Assembly (NCBI GenBank): GCA_029204045.2
Contig: CM055063.1
Span: forward strand, 36,675,562 to 36,739,561
Direction of reading: 5' to 3'
From: Tillandsia leiboldiana
Taxonomy: Eukaryota; Streptophyta; Magnoliopsida; Poales; Bromeliaceae
DNA: 64,000 nucleotides
Shown here: in pieces, positions 35,301 through 46,866 of the stretch
Position numbering within the stretch: position 1 is the first letter of the stretch
Layout of the letters: each line of letters begins with the position of its first letter
The notes under the pieces: generated by a model
Told to the model about the DNA's origin: nothing
Databases searched by the model: none
What the model saw: the letters and a program-made list of their open reading frames with translations, nothing else
Translations under genes and position numbers: made by a program

Positions 35301-38300
35301 GCTGGTACAACTGGGGGTGCCACAACTGGCGAAGAAGGTGCGGGGAAACTCTCAGGGGGTGCTACAGCTAACTGCGCCCTCTGCTCCATCATACGGATCA
35401 TCCGGTCCACGGCCTCCCCTTGGCGCCGTGAAACCTCTGTCAAATGGGCCATCTGAGCCCGAAGCTCCTGCACCTCACTTTGCTGACCCTGTGCTGACTC
35501 CTCCTGCTCAGGCTCAAGGGAGGAGGAAGGCTGAGAACGTGTCTGCATCCTACGTCGGGGAGGCATCGTGCTCACCTGCAATCCACATGCAAACATCAGG
35601 ACAGCACCAAACAACACTCGACCCAATCTAGCGAAAGTCTAAGACATGTCATCCATCCCACAGTATTATGTTGTCTGCAGCCAACATAATCGCTTAGGAG
35701 AATAAACATGCCAATCACTCATCCCATCCCTTGGGAGAGGTATAAAACTCAATCAGGACTCTCGCTAACAGTCACGACTCTCACGTAGTCATCCTACCGT
35801 CCAGCCATAAGCCTAGGGTTTCTAAGTCCTCAATGACCTACAACCTAGGCTCTGATACCACTCTAATCTGTCACGCCCCGGGGTCGAAACTGCGACCCGG
35901 GCTCGCTAACAGATCCGCCGCCCATACGGTGAACCCCGTATAGACGAAGCGTCTAACCTGCATAAGAGATACTATACTAAACAGATATCAGAGCTGAAAA
36001 TAAACTGCTATAAATAGAATAAAAACAACTCCAAGTCCTCACCACAAGTACAAAAGTCGCTCAACTCTGAAATAAAAGTACAACTCTATACCTCACAACA
36101 AGGTCTCTCAACAACAAGTAACTCTCAAAATGTAAAAAGTGGGTACATCTACTCTCTGGACGACGACGTCTGGTAGGGAACTAGCTCGCGACTCCCTTAC
36201 CTCGCTCTGAAGAAACAGCAGCTGGAACAGCAGGAACAGGAGTAGAAGTCCCTGGGGAAAAATACACCACGACGGGTGTGAGAACTACATCCCACAGTAG
36301 TTCTCATTGGGTGCCGTCAACAAGCCCAACGGTCTGCCCACTAAGTCTACTAGAGGCATAAGGTAATAAATGAAATACTGAAAGAAGAGCTGGAAGAGAA
36401 TATCTCTACAGCTACTATGCCCCTATCCAGATGCTCAACAAGTGAAACAGATGGAAAACATGATGCATCTACTAACTCTCAGGTGTAGTAACCCAATCTA
36501 ATAATGACTGCCACACAGGGTCCAGTCAAACCAGCGACCACCTACTGCCGCACATCCTCAACAGGACGGGTCTACCGTAGGGTGTCCGTGACTGCCACAT
36601 CTGGGCCAGCCAGAGGGACGGCGTCGACAAGTCACGATAGAAGAACTCAATCTCACGCCGGTTACAACAACCCGGTCTAAAGCTCAATCTCAACGCCGGT
36701 TACAACTACCCGGTCTAAAGCTCAATCTCGACGCCGGTTACAACAACCCGGTCTCGCCTACTCCGGAGTGGCACTCGAGGGGAGCGACCCGCTCGAGTCC
36801 ATAAGTAACCCATGTCCAACAGCTCTGTCATGCATCTCAGTCAATCAGGCAAAAGTCGAAACTATGCTCAAAGTGGAGACTCACTCAATCCACAATGCAA
36901 AAACCCAGCCCAAACTGATGTATAACACTAATCGGTCAAACCGCCCACAGTTCGCGGTTACCGAAATATTAACCCGAGTCGATAATCTGGTGCAATCCCA
37001 CTCGACTCAACAATGTAGCTATACTATCCCCCCATCCCTGCTCTCTAACCCGAGCAACAAGGAACACTCGACAGTCGGGACCGCTGTCAACCCAACGGCT
37101 CACTAAAACAGGCATCACTGACAGGATAACTCCACAACAGAAACAATAAAGGGTCCGGGAACCCCGGAAGACTAGAACCTACAACCCTAATCAAACAAGA
37201 ACAGGCTCTAGGCATAGCCTCTCGTTGTTCTCGTCCCAAAGGAAAAAGGGCAGACCTTGGAACCCAGACCACTCGAACCATCTCGGGTGGTTAAATTTGT
37301 CGGAAAAAGGTGATATTTCTTATTGAAAGCCATTTAATCTGAAAGAAATCCATATTTAATGATTTTTAGTTCTTTTTAGGAAAACAATTGAGAACAAGCT
37401 TTATATCCAAGCCTCGTAGAGCTAATGCCTTTGTCCAATCAAACAAGAACAGACTCGGCGACTCCATATGCTCGGAAGAAAACATTGGTTGACTAAAATC
37501 ATATGTGTGTCCAAAAATAGTTCTGGGTTCAAGGTCCTGCTATCACTGGTACAAAGCTGCCACTGACACAGTGGCGACAAATAAACAAGAAACCAAAACA
37601 TCTTGGGACCGCCGTCTACCAACGGCTCCCGCCACAGATGAACGATCAACTATATCTACCAGACTCCACTCTGCTCCCAAGCACGAGTGTAAAATGCATC
37701 CCACACTAAAAGAAACCCGACCACTCGACCCACTACCCGGGCGAGTAAAACACTATGTCCAGGAAAGAAAAGAAGTGTGGATGTCTAAAGCAGTATGAAC
37801 CTAGCCCAAGTTGAAGTTTTCTACAGTCTGGCTGCACATGCTGCATATGACGGGGGTGCTAGGTCAAATTCCAAGATAATAATAACAATTTTACAGAGTA
37901 GGAACAAGAGATCGCATGATCATCATATAACTCTAGAATCAACAGCTATCACATTCTAGCATGCTACACAGGAATATCACCATCATGCATGGTCCTACTA
38001 TAGCAGATTTAATGCACATTCCATCATTCTTGGAGACAGGGCCACCCACCTGAAGGTGCACAACTGTACGGGGTCGTACAGCTAACAAAGCCCAGAAACA
38101 GACATACGAGCACAATCACCAAGCCAACAGTACCAAAGTAGTGTTCAAAGCTTCCTGGGCACATAATAGATCCAAGAATTACACTTAATTCCTCAAAATT
38201 TCACATATTAAAAATCTGTGAGGAACAGTCCTCTTTCTGTGAAATTTTCACCTGTAAAACAGCCTCCAAAAATTCCAGTAAAAATATGACGGCGATCCTC

Positions 38301-39662
38301 GCGAAGTGTAGATGTCGATAGAGCCTTGAAACGTCGAATTCCTATGTCCGGATGTGGAGATAAAAATCCGCGAAGGCCTTGCTGTCCAGAAACCTCACCA
38401 GCACAAAAGGGGCTCAGTAAAGCCTCGAAAACCGTGCCAAAAACCCAAATCTAGATGAAACGCTCAACACGAAAGTCGAAGATATACCTCTCGTGAATCC
38501 AACGCCAGAAAAATCGTCCAAAAATACAGTCGGGGTAGCTCTGTAGACCTCTCAGACTGAAGTGCGACGGAAACGGGCCTCCAACAGAAAATCGTCGCAC
38601 TGCGCTCCGATGCCGAAGTCGTCGACGCCGCGGCTTCCAAAAAATCCGGGCCTCTGCCAGAAGATGCGCAACACGAAGATCTACAACTTCCTAAAGGGGC
38701 CATGGGCAGGGGAGCTCGGGAAAGGGGGCAAAACTCCCTCACAAGACAGCTATTTATAGGCCCATCCCGAAAATCCGCACATTGGACTTTTGGCCCAAAG
38801 ATTCGGGCGCCCGGTACTTCCGGGCTGCTACAGTAACGGGCCCGGCCCGTTACTGTTCATGCCCGGAAAAACCTCAGGCCGCCACGCGTACACCCAAACA
38901 GCAAACAGCTGTTTGGGCCAACAGCCATGCGCCACGTGGCCGAAACCCGCGACGACACGTGGCGCCCACGCCGGGAGCCTCGGGTCAACACGCCCACGCC
39001 GCGCCCCACGTGCGCCCACGGGCGCCTGTCGGGCACGCGGCCCGAGGTACCAGCTCCCCACCCGTGGACCGCGCGCACAACGCCCAACCAACCACCAAGC
39101 GACACGTGGCCAGCCCTCGGTCCACCGTACACCCCGCCAAACCCGTGGACCGCGCCCACTGCGCCCGCCAACCGGGAGGTGCCACGTGGCGAGCGCCCGG
39201 GTGCACGCCTCCGCGGTGGACCGCGCGCCTCCGCCGCCGCCAACCGCCGCGCTCCGCCGCCCGCCGCCGGCGCCGCCGCCGGCGCCTCTCCGGCTGCCGG
39301 AACAGTACCAAAACCTCAAAATGCGTGTTTTCGCATCCGGACTCCGAAAAATACAAGTAAATAGTCCATCTTGACCGTTTTCGCGCGCTGAATCCAAATC
39401 CGAAGTCCGATTGGCCAAATTCCACTTCTAAAATTTCCCGAAAATTCCCAGAAAAGTAAACTTGATCCATTTTTCGTACCGGGTCCATTTCTTGATTCCA
39501 AAACGCGCGCAGAAACCTCAATCACCCACAATGGGCCTCCAACAAGCAATCATGCTCCTATTTACACCAGGAATCCAAATTCCAGGGCCTAACACCCGCA
39601 CAAACACTCCCAGAAGCTACTATTCCATCCATAACTCTTAAGTGGGGATTCGGGTCCTCACA
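29356..39662 (-). mobile_element. Gypsy-2 (assembly copy 2)
   Basis: LTRs at 29356-33142 and 35869-39662, interior 33143-35868, TSD CTAGT. It equals copy 1 in every feature and in the copia flanks, differing mainly by one-base indels that are densest at 29-31 kb. The right LTR here (35869-39662) is the cleanest version of the 5' LTR. Treat as the same insertion as 17010-27301. Confidence 0.92.
34190..35566 (-). pseudogene. Gypsy-2 gag (copy 2)
   Basis: Start at the ATG at 35566. One frame runs to about 35075 through FNPPRFSGLSAKPWEGESW and FESLFIDERF, then an in-frame TGA. The frame resumes with RQRLEEQLKNLRQGDRPVHE, a basic Gln/Arg-rich stretch (QQQYRQQRQKRC) and the zinc knuckle CFLCGELGHFRAACP near 34394-34350. 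The TGA occurs in both assembly copies and so is probably a real nonsense mutation. Confidence 0.8.
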
Positions 39663-39880
39663 CTAGTGTCATTAACATTTCTAAAAATCCTGTGTTGCAC
39701 TCATGAACAAAACACATTGTACTTAGATATCATTTTCTTAGAGAGCTAGTTGAATCAAGTACTTTACAACTTTCTTATGTTTCAACTGAAGATTAATTAG
39801 TCGATATTTTGACAAAACCTTTGGATCAAAAACGTTTTATTCATTTGCGTAAAGCAATTGGAATGCTTTCTTTGAAATAA
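39663..39880 (+). pseudogene. Copia RNase H C-terminus and end of pol
   Basis: After the TSD the frame reads ISKNPVLHS, KHIVLRYHFL, then VSTED, stop, LVDILTKPLDQKRF and ends IGMLSLK with TAA at 39878-39880. DILTKPL is the usual end of copia pol. The in-frame TAA in STED-stop-L replaces a CAA codon. Confidence 0.85.
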
Positions 39881-41448
39881 CCTCTTTTGAACCATTGCTT
39901 AGGTTAGGTTTTGTTTTGTGTTTTTGTTCTTTCTTTTTTTTCTTATAGAACATTAACTAAGCATTTGTTAAATTGATTTTAATTGCATCCTTTCATATTT
40001 TGAGAAATCTATTATGATTTGGATATCATGATAATTCATTTGATGCAATGATCATTTATATCAATTATTTTATCTTTAATTGATCAAAGTCAATTTCTCT
40101 CTCAATGATCTCTTGGTATAGTTTTTATCTTATTTGATAATTGAGTTAAGTATGAACACGAGATCAATTTTTGGTTGAATACTTCATATCTTAAATAATT
40201 GATAGCCAATTGAGGGGGAGTTTATTTATTAAAGTTTCATGCTCAAAAGATGTAGAAAGAGTTATATCCTTAAGTGGAGTGTGAAAACTACCACCACATG
40301 GAGGAAAGAGCTACCACCTCGGTCGTCCGAGTACTGTGTGCAGCTACCACATGTTTACCAAGCATGGTGAGTATTGGTTATTAAAATGCTTTTTGGAATA
40401 CTTGACTTTGTCGAATTCCAAGGTTGGTATAAGATGGGATTTTTATTGAAATATGCTCAAATAGCCACTTCCCTAATATAAATTGACTAGATACATTATC
40501 TAATTTATTTGGGATTTCAAACATCTATCGATCTTTGTATTTCATTTTCTTTACTAAATTGATGATTTGATAAACGCATTACTCATTAGATCGTGACTGA
40601 TGTTTTGAACTTGTTCAACTTTAAAAGATTTAATTTTTATAAATTTTCGTTTCATTATTTGGATATTGTTGATAGATTTAGCATAATCTATTTCTTTTGA
40701 TGTGAAACGATAATTTTTGTTTAAAGTTGATATATAAAAATGCTTACATTCATTTTCTGGATTTTCTGGAATTTTTACAAGTTTTTCTGGAGAAAAGGTT
40801 GAATCCGATCCGGACTGGATGAATCCGATCCGGATCCCGAACGAGGGATTTTCCTGCGCATAGCCGATCCGGACTGAACTCCAACCCAATCCGGACCGCG
40901 GCTAGGTTTTAATTAAAACGAAAGGTTTTTTCGAATTCCATTCTCTTCAATCTTTTATTTCTTGCTTCCTGGTGTTTCTCTCTCTAAAATCCAAAAGCTC
41001 TTGGATCTTTCCAACTCGTTTTCTCACAAATCAAGTAAGTTTCCTTGATCAAAACCCCAAGTCTTCACAGTTTTTGTTATTGTTCATCAATACGTGAAGG
41101 ATATCATGACTAATCTTCAATTTTGCATGTTTTTTGATCAAATTTTTTTTGAAATTAGAACTCCGGACACCTTAGATTTGTTCATATGTCTTGTATTCTT
41201 TTGTTTAACGGATTTTTGGGCTTCGATTTCTGAAAATTCGGTTTTAAGGCAAAATTTGAGAATTTTCTAAAAACATGAAATTGATCTATTTTTAAATTTC
41301 TTTTTGCAAATCTAATCTGATTCCTAGTCTCTAAACACGATAATGATTGTTTGGGTATGATTTTTCAAATTTTTGAAATTAAACAATTTTTTTTTCGTGC
41401 TCTTGAGTTCTTACTTGCAGGATTTTTGTTTCAAACACTATAGCAGCA
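39881..41448 (+). other. Spacer before ORF3 with possible internal promoter and intron
   Basis: 1.57 kb without pol similarity. At 40798-40905 it carries five TCCGGA-type motifs (GATCCGGACT, ATCCCGAAC) like those in the U3 of the LTRs in this window. Downstream a donor GTAAGTTT (41035) and an acceptor ending TTACTTGCAG (41420) could remove a 386-bp intron, placing ORF3 28 bases into the next exon. This is inference from motifs only. Confidence 0.45.
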
Positions 41449-42927
41449 ATGGTGTTTGGATGGGTATTAGTGCTCATTGTCGCAATGGTTGGCACACGAG
41501 CAACTAACAAGCTCAAAAGAGCTAGAAAGACTCAAGAGGAGGGAGAATTTGTTTCCCTTGATGATTCAGACACTGAATCAGAGGACTGGGACAAAATCCT
41601 TGAGGAGACTGCAGCATTGGCTGCAACGGCAGAGAAGAGGAAAGCACCTGCAACTTCAAAGGCGAAGACACCGCCTACTGCTGTCGAGAAAGGGAAAGCT
41701 CCCATGGAACCGACTACGATGTCAATGAAAAGGAAGAGCGTTGCTAGAAAAAGGGGTAGAGCGCGAGAAATTGCAATCGAAGAGCCAATCGCAAGTGAGC
41801 CACCACCACAGGAGTTTGTGCACATCAGCTCAAAAAGGATAAAAGATTTTGAGAAACGGGAATGCATAGGTGAGAGACACGTAAATGTCGCGGCTCTCAT
41901 GGACCGTTCAAAAGTGTTCGGAACACTTTTTGATCAAGCAGGACTTGCTCCTATCTGCAATTTTCCAGAGACTTCTGGATATTGTCTTCATCTTGTGAGG
42001 ACATTTTATCAATGTGCTACCAATCTTCAGGATCATGAGGACTGACCCAAGGAATTTCAGACAATGGTCCGGAATGTCAAGCTAAAGATAATGCCTCAAT
42101 TGATTGGAGAGGTGTTAGGAATGAATGCCCGAGTTGATGGGATTCATTATCTGAAGGGTCATGTCATGACCAATACAACCTGGAGAACGGTTGTAGATGG
42201 AATTTGTTTACCAGATACTCGGTCGGCGGGAAATTTTGTTCTTTCAAAAGAACTTCGACCGGAGTATAGATTCCTGAACTTTATAGTTTGCTACAACATT
42301 CTTCCAAATATGCAAACTAAAGTTCTTCGATGCGATAGAATGCTATTTCTCTATCTCCTTGGACATCCTACTGCTTCGTTGGGATCAAACTTCAACATTC
42401 CCTATCTTATTTGGTCACGAATGGCTCGATATATTGAAAATGCCCATCCCACTGAGAGGCTTCCTTTCCCAATTATTATTATGCGTATCTTAAGAAAATT
42501 TAACGTTGATACTGGATCATCGGCGTATATGCATAGCTTGGGGACAATCAATGACTCGACAGTTGTGAAGTCTCTCTCCACAAAGCTAGATGATACACCT
42601 ACTCCTCCTCGAAGTAAGAGGCCATCAGTTTCAGCACCAGCAGCACAAGCAACAGTAACAGCACCAGCACAAGCAACAACAGCACCAGCAGCAGCTTCAG
42701 CTTCAGAGGATGATGCCTCTGTAACATCAATTTACCGAGAACAACAACGTCTTTCGTTGGAACAAGAGCGCATGTCAAGCGAAATCACTAAGATCTCTAC
42801 AGACATGGATCATATTTCTGCAGCCCAAGGTGAGTTGAAAAGGAAATACAAATCTCTTGCCAAGTTGGTGAAGAAGATTTTCAACAAACTGGGTTGTAGC
42901 AGTTCTGACGACAACGACTCCGACTGA
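41449..42927 (+). pseudogene. Copia ORF3 (plant transposon-protein domain), one nonsense codon
   Basis: A 492-codon frame broken once, by TGA at 42043-42045 (codon 199, in HED-stop-PKEF, probably a former TGG). The N-terminus has a short hydrophobic run (VLVLIVAMVG) before a basic, Lys/Arg-rich stretch; a second Met at 41485 opens MVGTRATNKLKRARK and may be the real start. The middle (about 41860-42560) resembles the 'putative plant transposon protein' domain found in ORFs of large plant retroelements. The C-terminus is an Ala/Thr/Pro-rich linker, a coiled-coil-like helix (REQQRLSLEQERMSSE) and an acidic tail. Role unknown; sometimes called env-like, but I see no clear fusion peptide or C-terminal membrane anchor. 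Confidence 0.65.
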
Positions 42928-43632
42928 TTTTCATTTGTTCTAATGTTCATCTTTTCATGCAGGTTTTTCTTTTTAAGTTCTTTTCTTTTATGGACTTCAC
43001 CTCCCTTTACTGTAATTTAGGCTAACTTTCTGTGACAAAAATGGGGAGAGAACCTGAAAACTGAGAGTACTAACTATTTGGAACTTTTGGTAAGTACTTT
43101 GGAACATTGAAAACACTTTTGTGTTGGAACTTTGTGAACTTTTGAAAGGCGAAGTAAAGGTAAGTATGAAAACTTTGTGTACTTTAAGTACATGCCCCGA
43201 CTAACTATTTGACTAACTATTTGGGCATGTAATATTACTAACAAGTTGCTTGATAACTGACATATTTATTAACTTGTTAAATATTTTGACATGACATTTG
43301 GATTTTTAATGATTAAGGATATGTGAATGTTTGTTTGCTAAATTTTTCATACATATCTGATAATTAATGTCATGGTGAGTATAAACTCTATCTCTCTAAT
43401 TGTTTATTTGAATTCTTGAGGTATCTAACGATTTCTTCTATCAAGAATTATTTCTTTTGCAGAGAGTACAAACGTCTAAGTCTAGAGTCTGTTTTAGGAG
43501 TTTATCTCTTGTATTCATTTTATTTGGATCATTCTTGTAAATTTTTGTTGTATGGTGATAGCAACAAAAATATCTTTTAGAATTTTTTTAAGTGAATTTT
43601 TGTTTTGTCACGAAACCGCCAAAGGGGGAGAT
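42928..43632 (+). other. ORF3 3' flank and polypurine tract
   Basis: Non-coding, with short repeated phrases (ACTATTTGGGCATG type, 43050-43230). It ends in the polypurine tract AAAGGGGGAGAT (43621-43632) directly before the LTR, the canonical SIRE/Tork-type arrangement. Confidence 0.8.
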
Positions 43633-44325
43633 TGTTAAGGATTTTGTATTGGCGTATTTCGTGAAATGATATAAGTCTTGAAGATTGAAGATGGAGAATT
43701 GTGGATCAACTACATCAATCTCAAGAAGAATGCATTCGGAATGATCAGGTACGTTTAACTAAATATTTTTGGTGATCCGAATATATTTGTGTAGTTTAGA
43801 AACACTTGGATAAGTTTTCATTGCATAAAAATCAAAAACTGGACAAGTTGGATGTTCAGGATCCGAATCAGACCAATCCAGTCCGGACCCCGAACATAGT
43901 TTAGTTCATGCGGTTTTCCAGTCCGGACCACCCCTGTTCCAGTCCGGACCCCGAACCTTAAATTCTGCAAAATTGCATGAACAGTCCGGACCTCCCCTGT
44001 TTCAGTCCGGACCCCGAACTGCGTTTTTCAGAAAATCTTCTGAAAAAGACGACAGTCCTGATCAGACTTAATCCAGTCCGGACCGTCGTGCGGAAAAAAT
44101 TCAATTAAGTCAGTTTTTTATTCTTATCTCTTTCCAAAGGTTTCTAACCTATAAATAAACCCTAATTTCATCTTTTAGGGTAACGAAGAATAATCGAGAA
44201 AAATCGATTAAGTAAAATTATAGAAAAATCCATAAATATAGAGAAGAAAGGAAAACACGATTAAATTCATGTTTCTTCATCTATATTGTTCAATTTAATT
44301 CTAGGGTTTTCAAACTCCAACATGG
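43633..44325 (+). repeat. 3' LTR of the copia backbone, truncated
   Basis: Starts TGTTAAGG after the polypurine tract. U3 has six TCCGGAC motifs between 43870 and 44090, several as GTCCGGACCCCGAAC. A TATA box (TATAAATA) is at 44150-44157. It breaks off near 44325, where an inverted LTR piece begins, so R/U5 and the LTR end are lost. Confidence 0.85.
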
Positions 44326-44628
44326 CTGATCCGGACTGGAAATTCGCATGAACCAACTTATGTTCGGGGTCCGAACCGAACCCTGTCTGATCCGGATCCC
44401 GAACACTCAAAATGTATAGTTTTTTATTTTTAAGCCATAGAAAATATTCTAAGTATTTCTAATCAAATAGAATGAATTCAAATCACCGAAAAATATTTAA
44501 TTAAACGTACCTGATCATCATAGATTCATTCTTCTTGAGATTGATGTCATAGTTTTTCAGATCTTCATCTTCAATCTTCAAGACTCCAACTAACTTCATG
44601 AAATTCGCCAACACATAAATATGTAACA
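44326..44628 (-). repeat. Inverted copia LTR fragment (5' end only)
   Basis: On the minus strand it starts TGTTACAT at 44628 and runs through GTTGGAGTCTTGAAGATT and CAGGTACGTTTAAT to a TCCGGAC array. It resembles both 43633-43930 and the solo LTR at 45065-46320. It stops at the junction near 44325 before its TATA box. Confidence 0.85.
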
Positions 44629-45064
44629 ATAGCTCCAAATCAAAGGAAAATGGAAGAAAATCTAGCAACAACCCACCAATCGCTTAGCTACAAGAATCGA
44701 ACGAACAAATTCAACGAAAAACCAACGAAAATATGATTTGCAACAAAAACTCCAAATTCAACTCAACCTACCTCAAATCCAACTAAAAGAGACCAATCAC
44801 AAGCTCTCCTTCTCAACCACACCACGAGCAAGCCTCGCAACAGTAGTAAAAGGCTCCAAATTAATCCAATTGTGATCTTCACTCTCGCTGGTGCTGTTGC
44901 TACTTGGTTCCAACCCACAAGGAAGGGAGAGGAAGAATGGAAAAGAGGAAGATGGTAGGAAGGTGTAAATGTCACATGAGAACAAAAAAGAGGTCAATGG
45001 CCAACCCTCAAGTCAATTTATAGGTGAAAATGATGGATAAAATGAGCCCACAAAATAACATAAG
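44629..45064 (-). other. Old LTR-like sequence hosting later insertions
   Basis: Continues across the insertions as 46326-46539 and 49896-50268. On the minus strand CTATAAATTG at 45023-45014 looks like a TATA box, so this may be the U3/R of an old minus-strand LTR. No coding domain is seen and the identity is uncertain. Confidence 0.35.
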
Positions 45065-46320
45065 TGTAGGTTATGGGATCCCAAGGATCTAAATAGGCGA
45101 AAAACACCTAAAGGGGGGTGAATAGGTGCAAACAATAAAACTTAAAAAAATTTGCGTAAAAATAACCCAATACGAAAAATAAAAAGAGTACGCAAGATTT
45201 TACGTGGAAAACTCCAACCGGAGTAAAAAACCACGGGATCAATCACACGAAAAAATCCACTAAGATTAAACATGTACAAGATGATATAACGCAGCCACAC
45301 GACTCAACCTTTACCATACGCTCCAAGTAGATCTTCTCCGCTCGTCCTCAACGCTCTTCAAATTCACGAATGCGTCCAACTTCGAATCCACGAAGTCTTC
45401 AACCGAATCCACGGTCTTCACCAATATAGCACGTATTGAATCCACGAACGCGCCTAACTTCGAATCCACGAAGTCGTAACCTTGAATCAATAAGGCCTTC
45501 ACCGAATCCACGGTCTTCACGCGAATCCACGCACCGATATTCCTTCCGGAACTCGTTGAAAATTTATTGGTGATGGTGATTTTGAATGCTCAAAAAATCA
45601 TATATAGATAAGAAAAGCACTATCTAAACATTCATCAATTTGATTCTTGAAAAAGAATAAAGAGTTGAAAAACCCTAAGAATCAAATTGATAAATTTTCT
45701 TGATCGAAGAGACGTTCAAGAGATCAAAAAGAATAAATCTAAATTAGAACGTGTTTTCTTTTTCTTCTCTATTTTTTCGATTAATTAAAATAAAAGCTCT
45801 AGGGATTATTTACAGGTTAGAAGCCATTAGAAATAAGATAAGAATCAAAAAATGCTTGTAATAGAATTTTTCCCGCATCACGGTCCGGACTGGAATCATG
45901 ACGGTCCGGACTGTCGTAAAAATTTCAAAAATAATGGTTGGGAGTCCGGACTGGAGGCAAGTTGATCCGGACTGTTTCATGCGAAATAAGAATTTCAATG
46001 TTCGGGGTCCGGACTGAAGTCTAGCTGATCCGGACTACAATTTCATACGAAACTTCCTATGTTCGGGGTCCGGACTAAAGCTAGTCTGATCCGGATCTTG
46101 AACATCCAAAATGCCCAGTTTTTTCTTTTAAACACAGAATATATTCTAAGTGCTTTTAATGAATTAGAATGAATTCAAATCACCAAAAATATTAATTTAA
46201 ACATACCTGACTATTATGGATTCATTTTTCTTGAGATTGATGTCATGGTTATTCAAGTTTTCATCTTCAATCTTCAAGACTCCAACTAATTTCACGAAAT
46301 CCGCCAATATATCTGTAACA
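45065..46320 (-). mobile_element. Solo copia LTR (1,256 bp), TSD ATAAG
   Basis: On the minus strand it starts TGTTACAG and ends ACCTACA. ATAAG at 45060-45064 and 46321-46325 is a perfect TSD. U3 (46110-45885) has eight TCCGGA motifs alternating between GGTCCGGACT and TGATCCGGAC. The R/U5 part (45532-45379) has seven hairpins with the TGGATT loop. CACCTA/TAGGTG near the end (45105-45128) matches the first solo LTR. Confidence 0.93.
45379..45532 (-). repeat. Second TGGATT-loop hairpin array
   Basis: Given on the + strand the loop is AATCCA. Stems: ACTTCG/CGAAGT (45379-45396 and 45457-45474), ACCG/CGGT (45402-45415 and 45501-45514), GCG/CGC (45521-45532), an imperfect CGTATTG/CGAACG (45432-45450), and CCTTG/TAAGG around AATCAA (45480-45495). 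The stem sequences differ from those of the first array; the loop is the same. Confidence 0.82.
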
Positions 46321-46539
46321 ATAAGCTAACCTGTTTCTGCTGGTAATCTACGATTCGGGTGTCTGAAACCACATTTGGGCATCCAAAAAACCCAACTTCC
46401 ACACAACATGTGTCAGTACTATGTAATACACCTGAGGAGTTCACCAACTTACTTCCAGGCTGCTAAAGTAAACTCCGAGGGTCCAAAGAAGAGCCCAAAA
46501 TGACTTCAATAACTCCCACAGCTCTGCACTGAGAATCTA
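46321..46539. other. Host sequence between two solo LTRs
   Basis: Begins with the ATAAG target duplication and ends with ATCTA. Phrases such as GGGTGTCTGAAACC and GGGCATCCAAAA suggest old LTR sequence. No gene is seen. Confidence 0.4.
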
Positions 46540-46866
46540 TGTAGGGCCCCTGAACCCCATGTAGCTTTTCCTGTGAATCCACTGTGTTAAACACCTGTTG
46601 ATGGTGTGTCTGGCCCATAGTGCATCAAAGGGATGCCACAGATGGACCCTGTGAGTTATTGTTAGCTGGATTGGCCTTCGGCTGCTTTTGCCGAATTTTA
46701 GAAAAGGTTTTAGGCCAAACAGAGGTTGGATTGGGATTCAGTGTGGAAAAACGCTTGAAAACGGCTATTTACTTGTTAAATTCTGAGTCCGGATGCCCAA
46801 AAACAGACTCCCAGAAGTTTTCAGTGGATTCTGGTGCATGGGGGAGGCCGTAGACCGGCTGGGTGC

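Larger units (their letters stand above)
77..44325 (+). mobile_element. Backbone SIRE-like Ty1/copia retrotransposon, interrupted by nested insertions
   Basis: Pieces at 77-2778, 3963-4194, 16158-17009, 39663-43632 and the LTR at 43633-44325 read in order as one Ty1/copia element: gag with two zinc knuckles, protease, integrase, RT/RNase H, an extra ORF3, polypurine tract, 3' LTR. The order PR-INT-RT-RH places it in Ty1/copia. A large gag and an ORF between pol and the LTR are typical of the SIRE lineage. The 5' LTR is outside the window. About 1 kb (integrase C-terminus plus first half of RT) is missing at the gypsy-1 insertion. Segments 27302-27431 and 28517-29355 are assembly duplicates of parts of this element. 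Confidence 0.85.

Noticed and set aside
27532..39793. Genuine 12-kb segmental duplication
   Set aside because: It starts and ends exactly at the N gap relative to copy 1, has equal length and error clusters at the contig ends.
41449..42927. ORF3 as a host gene
   Set aside because: It lies between copia pol and the polypurine tract/LTR, on the same strand, and resembles the plant transposon-protein domain.
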